The notes under the pieces: model-generated
What the model saw: only the letters and a program-made list of their open reading frames with translations
Databases searched by the model: none
What the model was told of the DNA's origin: nothing
Assembly: GCA_964035795.1 (NCBI GenBank)
Contig: OZ038320.1
Location: forward strand, 24,554,118-24,618,117
Reading direction: 5' to 3'
DNA length: 64,000 nt
Source: Pterobdella sp. o SKG-2022
Lineage: Eukaryota > Annelida > Clitellata > Hirudinida > Piscicolidae
Shown: positions 12,103 through 25,657 of the stretch, one piece after another
How positions within the stretch are numbered: the first letter of the stretch is position 1
Layout: each line of letters opens with the position of its first letter
Translations under genes and position numbers: made by a program

Positions 12103-15100
12103 CTGTTCTGCTTCTTATTTGTTCCGACCAGTGCTCATCGCTTGAAATATCCATCTCTTCATATCCTTTAAAGGGTATCGTTTGTGTTTAATGGCTTGTT
12201 GGATGGTTTGTTTTAAGCAATAGCGATTTTTTAATATGTCCAATAATGTAATAAATCAATTCAATGCATAATAAGGGGAGAATTAGTAAGATCTATGTTT
12301 CAAATTTAATTGAAAATTATGAAACCAGCAACAGGTTGTGTTCAAAAGCATGTGCAGTGCATTGAAACGCCGAATCACCATGCCAACACCGAACCATTCT
12401 TAAAAGGTTTCATATTGCTTCATAATTTTCAGGCATGTGTGTGTTGGCAATATTGTTTACTTGCCTTATAATGGTTTTTTATTTCATTAATAAATGGGAA
12501 GGTTTATTCCAGAGTTGGGCGGGTTTCCCACAATAAAAATGAATTATTCACCAAAATTTTTTTGACAGGTTTTTAAGTCTCAAACATTAATATTTGCTTA
12601 TTTATTTAGTGATTCAAAGGACAAACCTTCATGAACGTATCAAACAAAAATATTTTTAAAATTTCGTTTTTAAAGTTGATCTATTTATGAAATCAAAACT
12701 ATAAATTTTTTCGAAGTCTGTTTCAAAGTAAAAATTTTTAAAGCTCAAAAACTATTGAGCTTAGCCTATTCTAAAGATATGTCATACAAGACATCAACAA
12801 AAAGCATTAAATAGCTTCATCCTTCAAGCACATTTGAAACCAAAAATTCTTTTATCCTTTTGAGTTAATTAGACCGTTTTGAAAATCCAAACTCCAAATA
12901 TTGATTGAAAACTTTTTAATAAAGTTGATTAGACTTGTTTCAAATAAAGAGTTGGAAGAAAATAAAAAACCAAATTGATAGTTTTACGAGACATAATTTG
13001 AGCTGTTCGTAGTTGTGGTAGGGGTCTGACCAATGTTTGTGAATGCGTCAAGTTACCTCATTTTACCGTCTGCTATCAAGTTTCTCAAAATTAACTCTAA
13101 ATAAATTGCATTCACTAATCTTAAGGTTGTACTCACCAAAATGTAGAAAATACATAAATGTTTTGAAAACCAAAAGAAAAAAAAATGATTTCTTTTATAT
13201 AATAATTTCAGACTATGTTTTTGGATTATTTCAGAGATTTGCAAGTTCAAAAAAACGTCGATGCGATTTTTAGATGTTTTTGAAGCGCAAAACATCACCT
13301 CGAAGTGTTCTGCCGAAAGTGAAGAAAATGATGATGACGCAGCCCTAAGATGTCGTGACACAGAAAAAAGCTGTGAGTTATATTTTATAACATAGATATC
13401 GTTTATTCTGCGCAGAAACCAATTTCGAGTCAAAAATATAATTTTGGAATATGAATTTTAGTTTATATATGTTTAATAAATGAAAAATTTATAATTAGTT
13501 ATGCGGAAATAAAAAGCGACAATGAGAAATCGGAGATAAAAGCAATAGATCTCTGTGACAGTAGTTCTCGATATTAAAAAACCAAATTGTCTTTACTTTA
13601 TACCACGTATCAATCACTTATTTTATCATTAGTAGTGTAATTATGGTTACTTCTGTTTTAAAATTAAAACTTTGATGTGTCATAGATAACTTCACATAAG
13701 TCGATCAACGAGTTCTCCATGAAACACTAAACCTGTGTTTCTTGATGTAGTGCCAAAAGATGTTCTGGCTTTTTATTGTTGTTACTCGATTACATTTGAA
13801 AAGGTTTATCTAATTGAAACCATAAATAAATTAGAGGTGAGTATCAGTTTAGCTGTCATTATATCTTGCAAGTGATTTGAATTTATTTAATACTTATTTG
13901 ATCAAATGTGATACATTTGTTTAGTTTATATAATCACAAACATTTTTTTTGATTTTGATAAATTACATAAAGAAAAACCGACTTGATAGCTGAATTTCTT
14001 TTTGTTTTTTTCTAACCATTGAGTGAAGAATATCTTTTAAAATTGACTTTGATATATTTTTTCAATTTCACAATAAAAAAAAACCCAGCTCAAATACAGT
14101 AAGTTTAAAAGTCTTACATTTTTTTGCAAGTGGTTAGCTAAAATATTAGTTAAAATTTGCAAGAACAAAATCATTCTTAAGAAATTCTTTTTCAAAAAAT
14201 AAAAAGCGTTATTTACTGCATTATTTCAAACTGCTAAAAATTTTTTAAACCAATTGGTTAAATTAGTTTTACCATTTTTTGAATAAGAATAGGTGAAAAA
14301 ACAAATTTAATTCATATTTTCAAAAATGAATTTAACTTAAAAAAACATGTCATTTAAATTTTATGATCAAAAATTTTTTAAATTATTTTTATATTTGGAA
14401 AACATAGATAAGTTCTTACAAATTTTAAAAAAATTCAAAAACTATTTTATATCGCTGATAAGCAAGAGAGTAATTTTTGGTCGTATAAAACTCTCTGAAG
14501 AATAAAATATATGTGAGACCCCAAGCTACGAAAATAATGAGTTGTTCAGAAATTGATGGCACGATGAATTGCAAAATAAAAATAAGGATTGATGCAAAAG
14601 ATATGCATGTTTTGGCGGTTTCAAGAAAGTCTAAATGTTTGTAGTTTAGTGTGAAAACTATAAATTTCAATTTTGAAATCGAAAACAAAAAAATTCCCAA
14701 GGTCGTGAAAATTGCCTATAAAACTATAGTTTATTGAGGAAATATCAGATTATGAATAATTTATGGGTTTAATGACCCAACAAAAGCAGATCAATTAACT
14801 ATTTCATATTCTATTCTAATCCTATTATGATTTAATCTTGCTTAAAATTATGAACTTATTGTTAAATTTCTGCTAGTAACTTCACACCAATAGTGTATTT
14901 TCAACTCATCAGTTGAAGCCACATCGAATGTGTTGGTGGAAGAGGAGGAGGGAAGTGACAAAGAAATAGTGTGGCAGTGGCTGTTGAGCATGCCTCTAAG
15001 GAAAAATTCATCAAATTCTTCCAATAAAACTCCACACGATGCCCCTCTCATGGCGAATAAAACAAAATACACTACTCTTTTTGATAGTCCCTTGTTAGAC

Positions 15101-18100
15101 CGAAACTTGAAATTTCAATCAACAAATTCGATTGCTCGATTCAATTCAAATAAAAATAATTTTAAAAGTGGCAAAATAACAAATGCAAGTTTTGATGACG
15201 ACTCAGTTGAAGTGGTCTCAGATAATATATTGGTCGTGAAGAAAGGACGTTTGAGGATGGAAGTGAAGATTGAAGATATCAAAATTCAGCACAACGTCTT
15301 CCAAGACGTAGATTACGCTGAGAAGAGTGATAATAGTTATATGCTTTCAAAGCCGATCCACTTTTCACATGAGAAATCATTTGTTAATCTCACTAGAGAA
15401 TTTTGCAGGTTTGTTTGTGAAATTTTAATTTGTATCAAAAGTTTCAAACAAACATACTTATACTTTATAAGTTTAGATGGAATTTTCATCAAAAATTTTC
15501 GAAAGCAGATTTTAAACTATTATTTGCGGCTTCTTTTAAGCTGCTATTTTTCAATTGTAAGATCTTTTTTTCTACGACCGAATAAAACTCCGGAATATAC
15601 TCATTTGATTTATTTTCTTATTTAAGTTTTTTTTGTTGAATATTTTAGAAAAGCGAAGTCTTGATCAATAAATATCAATAAAAATATACAAAACAAGTAA
15701 AGGATTTTCAACTAATAAACAGTTGTTTTGAATAGAAAAGATTTGAGCTATGAAGCAAACGACGCAGAAGAGGCAGAGTTAATTTTCGCGCTCCACTGAG
15801 GCTCGATGCAAAGCATTTGAAAGCCTTGACGGATCATAGAACATCGAGTTTGATTAAGAAGTGCAATGGCTTTTTGATTTATGATCATGTTGCTAATTGC
15901 AAACTCCCAATGTTGATTCTGTCGCTAATTTAATCATTTTTAGACCTTATAAACCTCTGGAACTGCGGCATTAATCAGTTTGGAACTAATTCAAAAATTA
16001 CAATCATTGTGTTTTTTTATTTTCTTCATACACGCTTCTAAAGTAAATGTTATGAAACTTGATTTTTTTTCACAATAACTCGCGCTACTGGCTTGCAATC
16101 AGATCTACCAGGCCATGTGACCAACCAGAAATTTAACCAAATGCTTCGTAACACAATTGAATGCTTCATCAGTTATGCCATTCATACGTATATAAACCTT
16201 GGTATACAAATTTTTGAAGAATAGTGTTTTATGCTCACCTTTTTTTATTCATTTTTAAAAAATAAGCGAAAAAATATTGTAAATGATGATTTTTTTGCAA
16301 ATAAAGCTATATTTCAGTGTATTTGATTGCAAAGTTATTTGTGTAATAATGTTGTGGCAAAGTATGATGCATAAGAAAAAATCTATTCAACTTTTCAATT
16401 TATTTTTAATATATGTATTAAGCTGTATAGTTTTCTCCATTATATTTCAATTTATTCAAAGATTTGGGATAAAAGACATTCAAATTCAGCTTTCCTCATT
16501 TCCATCTAAAACAGATAGATATAATAACGGAGTTATGGAAAAGTGTACAAAATGATTTATTTCAAATTTTTCTTCTGCATTTGATGGATGAAGACAAAGA
16601 ATCGTATAATGCTAATTAAGAACCTTAAACAGCAAATTAATCTGTTATCTCTAGTTTATCAGGTCATTTCAGCCTCTCGTTAATTGGATGATTGTTTTTG
16701 CTTGTGTAAATTTAAAATTGTTTTATCTATTAGAAGATATAATATTACTTATGCTAAACATGGCTGGAGCTTCTAATAATGAAATTCAGGCATAGTTAAA
16801 GGTTTATATGCAAGCTTGTGCATGAAACTTTAATTAATAAATACTTATAAAGCTTCTTAACATCGAAAATTTGATTCGGTTAACATTTTATTTCATGACA
16901 TTACCTTTTTCTTCTCATAATATCTGAGTCATTTTTCTTGCTATCTCTTCATCATATTCCACCTGATTATATCAACTTAAACTCATACAATAACTATATA
17001 TAATTTAATTTTGAAAAAAATCAGTTTTTTGGTTGCAACTTTTGCAAAGTTTTCTTTAAAATAATCCTATCAAAAACAAAGCATTCTAACAATTCTGTAT
17101 TTAAAAAGGGTTTTGCTGGCGTATCGATGCACCATTCCCACCACTTCCCTCTACATATAATAGGCTTATGGGCTATTTTGAAGCTTTATCATTATAAAAG
17201 AAAATCCATTTGATGGAATAATTTGTTGGCGTTTTCAGTCATATATTGTTAGAGTTATTTCATAAAGTTTTTGAATAAAAATCTTTTTAATTCTTTTCTC
17301 ATTATTTATTAAGTTTAATACCATCGATGTTGATTTTTTTCTCATGATAAAACATTTTATATTGAAACATTTAAAAAAATAAACTTTTTTTTTAAGACTT
17401 GGTATGAAAAAATTTGTGCAATTGCAATTGAACACTCTCCATTCATCACTGTTGTAAAGTAAGAATGCTTTAAAGCACTGTAATTATTTGTATTACTTCC
17501 AGAAACTCTCAATTAAAATATAGTGAAAAAGATGAGAATCAATAAAGAAATATATAATTTATTTTCGTTACTTTTTACTCGGCCGTTAAGCAGCAAAAGA
17601 AACTAAATTTTTAGTGGTTCTTAAGGTTTTTATACGAACTAGTTGAACTTAAATTTTAGTCGTCCTAAAAACTCTACAAAACTGCGTCACGTCTATTTAT
17701 TCATTCAACATTTGCACCATGTATTCAAAAATGCCACAATCTCAAATCCAGTTTTAAAAAATCATTAATTTTGATAAAAAGATCTCCAAAAGTTGTTTCC
17801 CGAAAAACTTGGCAAAGATTTTAATGAAATTAAATGTGGAAACTTGTAACTATGTTTCCAAACTTGAGTCACAATTTTTAAACATGTGTCTACATATTTC
17901 AGAGTTGCAGGCCTTACATCAATACCTCATTTTCTTATCTTTATTCTTAATTCATTTCTTCTCTTGCCAATGCCTTGGAAACGCCTAAGGTTTTTTGTAG
18001 ACATCTCTTTTGAATCTATATTTTTATTCTTCTCATATTCAAGTTTATTCAGTCTCAAAAAATATTAAAAATGCTTAATAATGATTGAACAATTACTTTT

Positions 18101-21100
18101 GAAAAGATTTTATAAAATTTTCATATGAAAATTCTTAACTCATTTTCACTCTAAAATTATCGAAAAAAAAAATTTTAATTCAAAAATAACCAAGATAGCT
18201 TAAAACTGTTTCAAGCATAGTTTAATGAAGGTAACTTCACAGATGTAATTGTTGGTCTAATTTATCTTTCTTGATGATTAGGTTTTCCTATTGGTTACAG
18301 CCGTAGTAATTGATCATGGTCGACTGAGCAGTTCTTGCAATGCTCAAACTTTCCCATCAATCTTACATCCATTCTCAACGAATTAATGAATTATTTTTCA
18401 ACATTTAAAAATTATTTTTAGTTTTTTTTTGCTTAGCTGCAACAAAGAAAAAATTATATTTTTATTTTTTACTTTGATGAAGCTTTTCGATATATTCTAT
18501 ATCCTCATCAAACAACTAATGAATATATATTGCAAACAAGATGCCTTGAAAACGTTAAGCATTGTTAAATGAACGCTTTGCTTGAAGTTGTCCGTTGATT
18601 CCCAATTTTGAGGCTAATTATTCACAAAAAAACATAAATTTTCATGTTAAAAAAACCTTTTGCTGTTTTTTAAACACAAAGTTTTCATTAAAAATGTATT
18701 CAAAATAAATTTGAAAATTAAAATTTATACTTAAAATTTGGGAAAAATTTTAATACATTTAGGTGTTTTGAAATTTAAATATATTATTTAGTATATATTT
18801 TAGTTCAAAATTAATTCCCACAACACATATTAAACATCTATTTCTTCAAAAAAACTTTTAAAAATGATAATTTTGATCTTTTCGGTAAAAACCTTAAAAA
18901 ATAAATCAGCTTCACAATTCAATTCATTTAAATTTAATCACTGAAAACTAAAAACACAATAAATTAAAATAAAATTTTCAAACCCCCAATGCAATACATA
19001 TTCCACACACCCTAGACATCCAGTCCCTGATTACTATGTGCTAATGCTGGAAGTTTTGAGGGAAAAGACCAGCGAGGCTAGAGAAAAAATGTGCACTAGT
19101 AGACTCAAAAGGTTGAATGAATGCCCAGCTGAAACTCCCTCAAAGTATCTTTTTGTGCAGCGGTTCATCAGTAAACCGTGTGAAAAAATGGTGCGTTTGT
19201 TGATAGGGATTTAGTTGAATTAACTTCAAAGACGAGAAAATTTACTTGAGAAATTTTTTATAGAGTTAATGTTGGAAAAAATAAAATTTTTGTTTTGAAT
19301 TATTGTAAAATTTATTTCAATTATTTAAAATTTTTTTTCAAAATGAACTTTTTCAATAATTTAAAAGATACCTATTCTAAATAATTTTTTATTTGTAGAA
19401 TACACTTGAATACAAATTTTCTGTATAATTTCTTTTTTCATTAAGGCTACTTCAGCATATAACGTGTCAGCCATATCAAATAGCCTGGTCTGCGAATCTT
19501 CAAGCAATCTCCTGGAACACTTATATGGCCTGAAAAGCCAGTATTCGTTCTCAAATCATATTTTGACATCATTACAGTCATCTTCTCAGTCTATTTGGTC
19601 AGATGACATTCAGCCTGTTTCTTTTTCTTCGCATAAGTGTCAATACCACAAGACTAAATGTGAAGAGTGTTTTCTGCATAGCTCTTGTAACAGAAGTTAG
19701 TTTTTCCATTTCGAAGGTAAAAAATTAATTTAAAAAATTTTATGATTGTAATCAATGATATTTTGATCAATTTTTGAATTTTTTTGAACTTAAAATTTGT
19801 AATTTCTTATGATTATTAATCAAACTTGGGAATTATATTTTGTTTTTAATATGTTCAGAAGTTAATTGTGGCATGCTTACTGTGATGAAAAGTTATTCTA
19901 CGTAGAAATTGAAAAAGATTATTTTAACAGAATTAAAACTAAAAAATAGTAAGCATTTCAATTGAACGTATAACAGTGTTGTACGCACAAAACAAAACTG
20001 CAATCTTCTCACAATATTCCTTCCTTGCATGTCTCAAATTATTCACAAAAAAATTTTAAAAGACTCAAATTGATACAATAACAAAGTACATGAAAACATA
20101 ATCAAACAGGGAAGGAGGAAGAATTGTGCTGTCAAATAGGGTGCATGGCAAGCGAGTCTTGTAGGCAAGCACACTCAAGCGAATGCAGAAAAGCATCTGT
20201 AGAATGTGCCACTGGTTGTTTTTCATTAGAATTTTGCGTTTAAATCATTCGCAAAATGTTATCGCTCCACTTGCGATATCGTTTGCTTTTCACCTTTCAA
20301 TAAGCCAAATGATAGTTTTCTGTTGTTGCGTATTGTTTTTTTTTCATCTTTTTATTTGTCAAAACCTTAAAATTTGATTTATATTTTTAGTTTTATGTTT
20401 TTCATTGTATTTTTGTGGCATTGAAATGTCCAAAGGAAACACTCACAAAGAGAGTACTTTATTCACTTTTGCAATAGTTTCAACAGATAAGGCAATAGAA
20501 ACTCGAAAATGAAATTATATAAAATCTAATGGTTTCAAGATGAACTGAAGTATATTTTTAAAGCTACGTCTTAAAAATAATTCGAATTCCTAAGCCACTC
20601 AACGCTGCAATTTTTTACATAAGTTTTTGAGAGATTTCACTCATTTCAATATCTTTCTTATATCGCATCAAAATCTTAAAATCTAAATTGATAAAATTAA
20701 TTTACCCACATAGGAAATATTTATCGCTACACTCTTGAACCAAAGTTTTTGAAAACTAGCCAGCATTATCGTTGTCACCTTGTTAAGAAATTACCCGCAT
20801 CTATCAAGGTTACTGATTGATGGGGTGTCCTGCCATGTACCATGAACAACACGCTGCATTACAATCTCATGATGCGATAATTATTTAAACAAAAATATAT
20901 TCATGAATTTAATAATTCTAAAGTTTTATTTCAGTTTTATTTTTAAAATTGTGTTTCTATATTTAAAGATTGCTTTTTTAAATTGTTTCAAAACATTTTT
21001 ATTTGTTTTTTCATGAATTCAAACATACTTTGTTTAGGTTTCCTTCAACATATCAATCCCTAGTATGGGCCTTGTACTACCTTTAATTAAGGAAACCTTG

Positions 21101-24100
21101 CCGCTTCAAAGACCCAAAGCCGATTATGCTGAGAAATTACATGAAGAAAAAAAGAAAATTTTTCATAATTACGCCGAAGAGCTTCATTTTGTCAAAAATA
21201 AATTATTGAAAAATATAATGAATAAAAAAAATTTTAATGACGCGAAAAAAGGGAATTCAAAGAAGGAGAATTACTCGAACAACATATTAAGAGCCGAATT
21301 GCATACTTCTGATGCTGAGCTTCCTAATGAGATTATCTTGAACGCTAACAAAAAAGATTCTGATTCTGTTTTTTATTCTTTAGAACCAGTATACAAACAA
21401 ATATTTAAAAAGAAAAAATCTTTTGAGTTAAGCTTTGAAGATTTTTGGAATGAGAAAAGTGATTCTCTTGAGACACCGTTGGGTGAAACGTCGATAACCC
21501 ACCCGTCTTCCAATGCTCACACCCTGTTTATCGACTTCAAAAGACCTTTTTTCTACAGTTCATCTAATTGGATTCAAAAAAATTCTTGTCATAAACAACT
21601 TAATTTTTTTCGCGTTCTCAACCATTCACACAACTTCACAGCAGAAAACATGAAATCAAAAATAGCAGAATGGCCCAGTGAAAACATAAGAGTATATCAA
21701 TTGTTCAGTGAAAAAAATCTCTCCCACACGGAACCTTTCACTTACTACATTAAATCCAAACAGTCTTTACCAAGAATACAATTTTATCTAAAAAGTAAGA
21801 TTTGGTGCTTTAAATAAAAAAGCTTTGAAGATTAAACTATTTGTACTTGTAATAAAAATCTCTTTCCAGTGTCAAAAGCGCGTTTTTATGAAAAAAATCG
21901 TTTTTTAAACCATTAACAGATAACAGCGATTTATTGGCCTGGTGGTTGAAACGCAAATCTAGAAGGATAAACACCTATTTTACTCCCTTTCAAAATTTTA
22001 TTATAAATTTACACTATGAAGCTGGAACAAAGCGTTTTTTATTTACCATTGAAGGTGAATAAATTTTTTCATATCATGAGGCTTTCAAAGTATGTTTTAG
22101 AAAACTTGTTACAAATGCTTGTTAGAATAAAACATAATATAACGCTGGAAATCCAACTAAAAAAGTTTTTTAATTGATTTAAAAACGCACTTTCCAGGTA
22201 AAACAGCCGTTTGTCCATTCTCTTTTCAAATGAAACTTTTCGACGTTAGAAGAAACAGGCTACTTTTAAAAAGCACGATACTTTTAAATTGTCCTCATGC
22301 CTTCAATTTTTCCTTCTCGTTTCCAGCACTACACCAATCTTTGAATCAATTTGAATTGCACCTAATCTACAATTCCAACATTTTGCCATTTTATCTCTTC
22401 CATGTCTACTATGTCAAGCCTTTAGAACAAGTCGATTTGATGTACAAACAGTCTAATAAACTGAACAAAAACTCAAAGTTGCTAAAATGTCAAAACATCA
22501 AAAGTACCATGCTTAAGACTCTTTCAAATGGAGATTCTGAAAAAAATGATTGTTTAGAATCGGAAAGCCTCAAAAAATCTCTTGTGATTGGCAATGATAA
22601 TTTATCATTAAAAATGTCTTCCATCAGAATCATTTCCGCTTGGAGCTGTCTATTCTACTTCATAATCTTTTTTATTTTCCTTTTACTGTGTATTTTATTA
22701 CTAACTTTAATAATTAAAAGCTATATAACGAAAAAATTTACAATGCATAAAAGTTGCAAGACTAATGACACTCATTCTCCAAAACTTCTATTTCAAAACT
22801 GTAACAAACTCACTCCATGTAAGCATGCTCAAACGCATTCTATAGTCTCCAAAAACTCAAAAATTGTTTTTGTTTGCTCTTCATACTTTTTTTTATTTGT
22901 TAGAATTTTTATATTGTTATCACTCACATATACACTTGGTTTTTTTCTTTTTTACGTACATATTCAACCCGAGATTAGCGAATATTTTCAGAGTATGGCT
23001 TCAATTTTTTCGATCTCAGCCACTCAACTTACTGATCAACTCACGGTCATAAACTCGCAAGCATTGATTTCATCTCACATGAATGACAATTTCATTAAAT
23101 CTTTTCATGCTTTCTATTTACAGAAATACAAATCAATTTATATTTTTTTCAAAAGAAAAATACATGAAATATATTCTTCAATTGATATCAATTCAAAAAG
23201 GAATTATTTCATGCATAATTTTCATAAGTTTCACATAGCATATGAATCGGATTTGAATCGTTTTACACATGTATTTAAAGAAAGATACATAAATGACACA
23301 CACATGCATTTCCTCAACTATGCTCTTTACTCGAAGTTGCTTCAGAAGTCTGTGTGGTTGGGGAAAGCAGAATCTCTATGCCGACTAGCCAATTCTCAAA
23401 CACTTCTTTCAAGATTATCCGATTGTATGGGAATTCAAGAAAGCAGTAGAATTCTTTACAACAGACGAAACCTATTCAAAAAGTAAATTTTGTTTGAAAA
23501 ACTGATTGAAAAAAACTTAAAGAAAAAAATATTTAATTAAATGTTTTTTAAAGGTTTTTTTTAATAATTTTGAAAGCAATTATAAAAATTCTTTGATAAC
23601 ATATATAAAATTTCACTTCAAGGTACGACGTTAATTTGAACAAATTAAAAGATTTTTTAGAAGATTTTACGAAAAGTCGATCCGAGAAAAGTGTTAAATC
23701 AAAGAAGAAGTTTATTGAAAAGACACCACTTTTACATCATTACAAATTTCTTTCTTCCATGAGTCCTTACGAATATAAACTTAAAAAATTAGTCTCGATT
23801 GAAGGGCAAATTAAACAAATGAACATTAGAATCATAAAAGATTCATCTAAAAACCATCTAACTATATCAGAAAATTCAATTTTCGAAATACCATTCAAGC
23901 TTTACCTCATTTTATACAGTTTAGACGCGTTATTTGTTTTTTATGGCGTCAGTGGTTTGCTGGATACAATTAAAAAAATGAAAGTTCGTCAACATAAAAA
24001 TTCAGTTTATATAAAAGCAAAAATTCATGATACCTTGAGTGGCGAGTTTTGCAAAAAATATAATCGTTTTTTTGAAAAAGATTTTTTAGTGGATCTTAAC

Positions 24101-25657
24101 ATAATTCATCGACGAAATTCAACTTCAAATAATTCTCTGAATAACACTGTTCAAAAAAGCCTAGCTTCAGATAATATCTTAAGGAGACAAAAACACACGC
24201 ATTCGAGTACACAAGTCGGAGTGAAAACTTTTGCAAATAAAGAAATGATGAAATCTTATAGAAAAATTTCCTGGTGTAATCTACTTGTTAACCACTTATA
24301 CCACCGTTTCTTGATTTTGACAGTTATTTTTGGCTTCTTCTTTACTACTCTTTTTTACTCCTTTCACAATCTCTTAGTTTTTTTTAAAAATTTTCCATCA
24401 AAAAAAATATTTTTTTCTTTTTTACCTGAAGAAGATTATTCTGTTTTTATAAATAAGTTTCCATCGTTCCATAGAAACAACACCAACTTCATCCAATACT
24501 ACTACTACCACTCATGCCAAGAATATTTGGATGATATTCTCGCTTTTAAAGCTTCTTTACTACCATCAAGTAAATTTAACTTACTTTATTATAACTATAT
24601 TTTGTCAAATAAAAATCAAGAAATTAACCAAGAATTTTTTAAATTAATTTCGTTTTTTTAATATTGCCAAAAAAATATGAATTTCATCTAATTATGAATC
24701 CTCATATCTTGGTTCAAAGCAATAAAAAAAAATTTTTATTCTATTTTCAACAAAAAAGTATTAATTGAGCATTCAATCAAAATATTAATCATCAAAAAAG
24801 CAATATCTTTACGCTATATCTTCTCTAATTACCTCTGTTTTACAACGCCCTAAGAAACCCAAAAAAAAACTCCTAATAAATTTTGAAATATTTCATTATT
24901 TTTTGTAAATCTAATTTTTAGAAGATCTTTACGAAGAAACTTTCAGAAGCAACACCACAAGTTTAATGAGTTGTTTTCAGCCCATCCCCTCGTGGAACAA
25001 ATTCAACAGTATTTTACTTTTGCACATTTTAACTTCAAATTAGATTATTGTAAATTTCTGTCATTCTTTAGTTGATTCATTCTAATTCGATTAATTTCTT
25101 ATACTATTTCAGATGTAGGAAACCAAATAATGCTTGGCTTGGAAAGTTTGACATCAAGAATGATCGTTTCTCTGACCTACCTGTCATCTTCCTGTTTCTA
25201 CTTCTTCTCTTTTGCATCCATTGCTTATTATGTTCAACGAATTTCCGATAATTTATTATCTTATGAGCACAAGTATAACGTAGAAAACGTGAGCAAAAGT
25301 AATGAAAGTGTCTCAAACAATAACCAAACAAATGATCAAAAAACGAGCGGTGATGAAAGAATCTTGAATCATAATGACGAAAGACCAGGCAACGTGAAAA
25401 CACGAGAACGAGTGATTAACTTAGATGCTTCAATGTCCTCTTGCTCCAGTATTGATGGAAAAAACATGAAACAAACAACTTCGAGTACTCTAAGAGAGAA
25501 ATGGAAAAGCGGAGAAATAGGAAAGAATAAAAAATTAGTTGGAAGTTTTTTATCAAAAACTGAACAGATTACACCTCGAACAAAGTATTCAAATCTTCAC
25601 CGATCAGAGAAACCCACTTTCAAATCGTGTTCTTCCTTCATAGAAACGATCGTTTAA
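12103..25657 (+). CDS. Large multipass membrane protein, unrecognised
   Basis: I do not recognise this gene. Ten exons join in frame with matching intron phases: 13235-13372, 14913-15408, 19016-19190, 19446-19695, 20110-20237, 21038-21794, 21920-22054, 22198-23482, 23623-24569, 25113-25657 (TAA). They give about 1617 residues. Two 72-bp exons upstream (12103-12174, with the run VLLLICSDQC, and 12335-12406) also fit in phase and would add a cysteine-containing N-terminus; the start codon was not found. The N-terminal half is probably extracytoplasmic, with many NxS/T sites and a dense cysteine block (KCEECFLHSSC, then CCQIGC and five more Cys). About five hydrophobic helices follow, coded near 22,625-22,720, 22,860-22,965, 23,890-23,990, 24,290-24,395 and 25,150-25,240. 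Long Asn/Ser/Lys-rich loops separate them, and the C-terminal tail is polar and charged. No catalytic motif is visible. A receptor, adhesion or fusion role would be a guess. Confidence 0.7.
14433..14715 (-). CDS. Possible membrane-protein exon, antisense in an intron
   Basis: Following an acceptor (TTTTATAG) on the minus strand, about 90 codons are open. They encode three hydrophobic stretches (LGIFLFSISKLKFIVFTL, CISFASILIFILQFIV, LIIFVAWGLTYILFF) separated by charged turns, ending YSLAYQRYK. It sits in the intron between 13,372 and 14,913 of the plus-strand gene. The alternation resembles a multipass transporter, but there is no neighbouring exon to confirm it, and hydrophobic chance frames are common in A+T-rich DNA. 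Confidence 0.3.
15409..19015. other. Long intron of the multipass-protein gene
   Basis: The flanking exons join in phase 2 across this 3.6-kb gap. At 15,750-15,930 a plus-strand frame looks coding-like (FRAPLRLDAKHLKALTDH..) but lacks convincing splice borders and would have to keep phase 2; it may be an unused exon or an old insertion. The frame at 16,283-16,555 is A+T-biased. The rest shows nothing. Confidence 0.5.

Noticed and set aside
14433..14715. N-terminal membrane domain of an ABCC transporter
   Set aside because: The hydrophobic spacing is suggestive, but no Walker or signature motif or further membrane exons occur on this strand nearby.
12103..25657. Identity as the gamete fusogen HAP2/GCS1
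   Set aside because: A cysteine-rich ectodomain with a CC pair suggested it, but the HAP2 core motif is absent and there are about five membrane helices instead of one.
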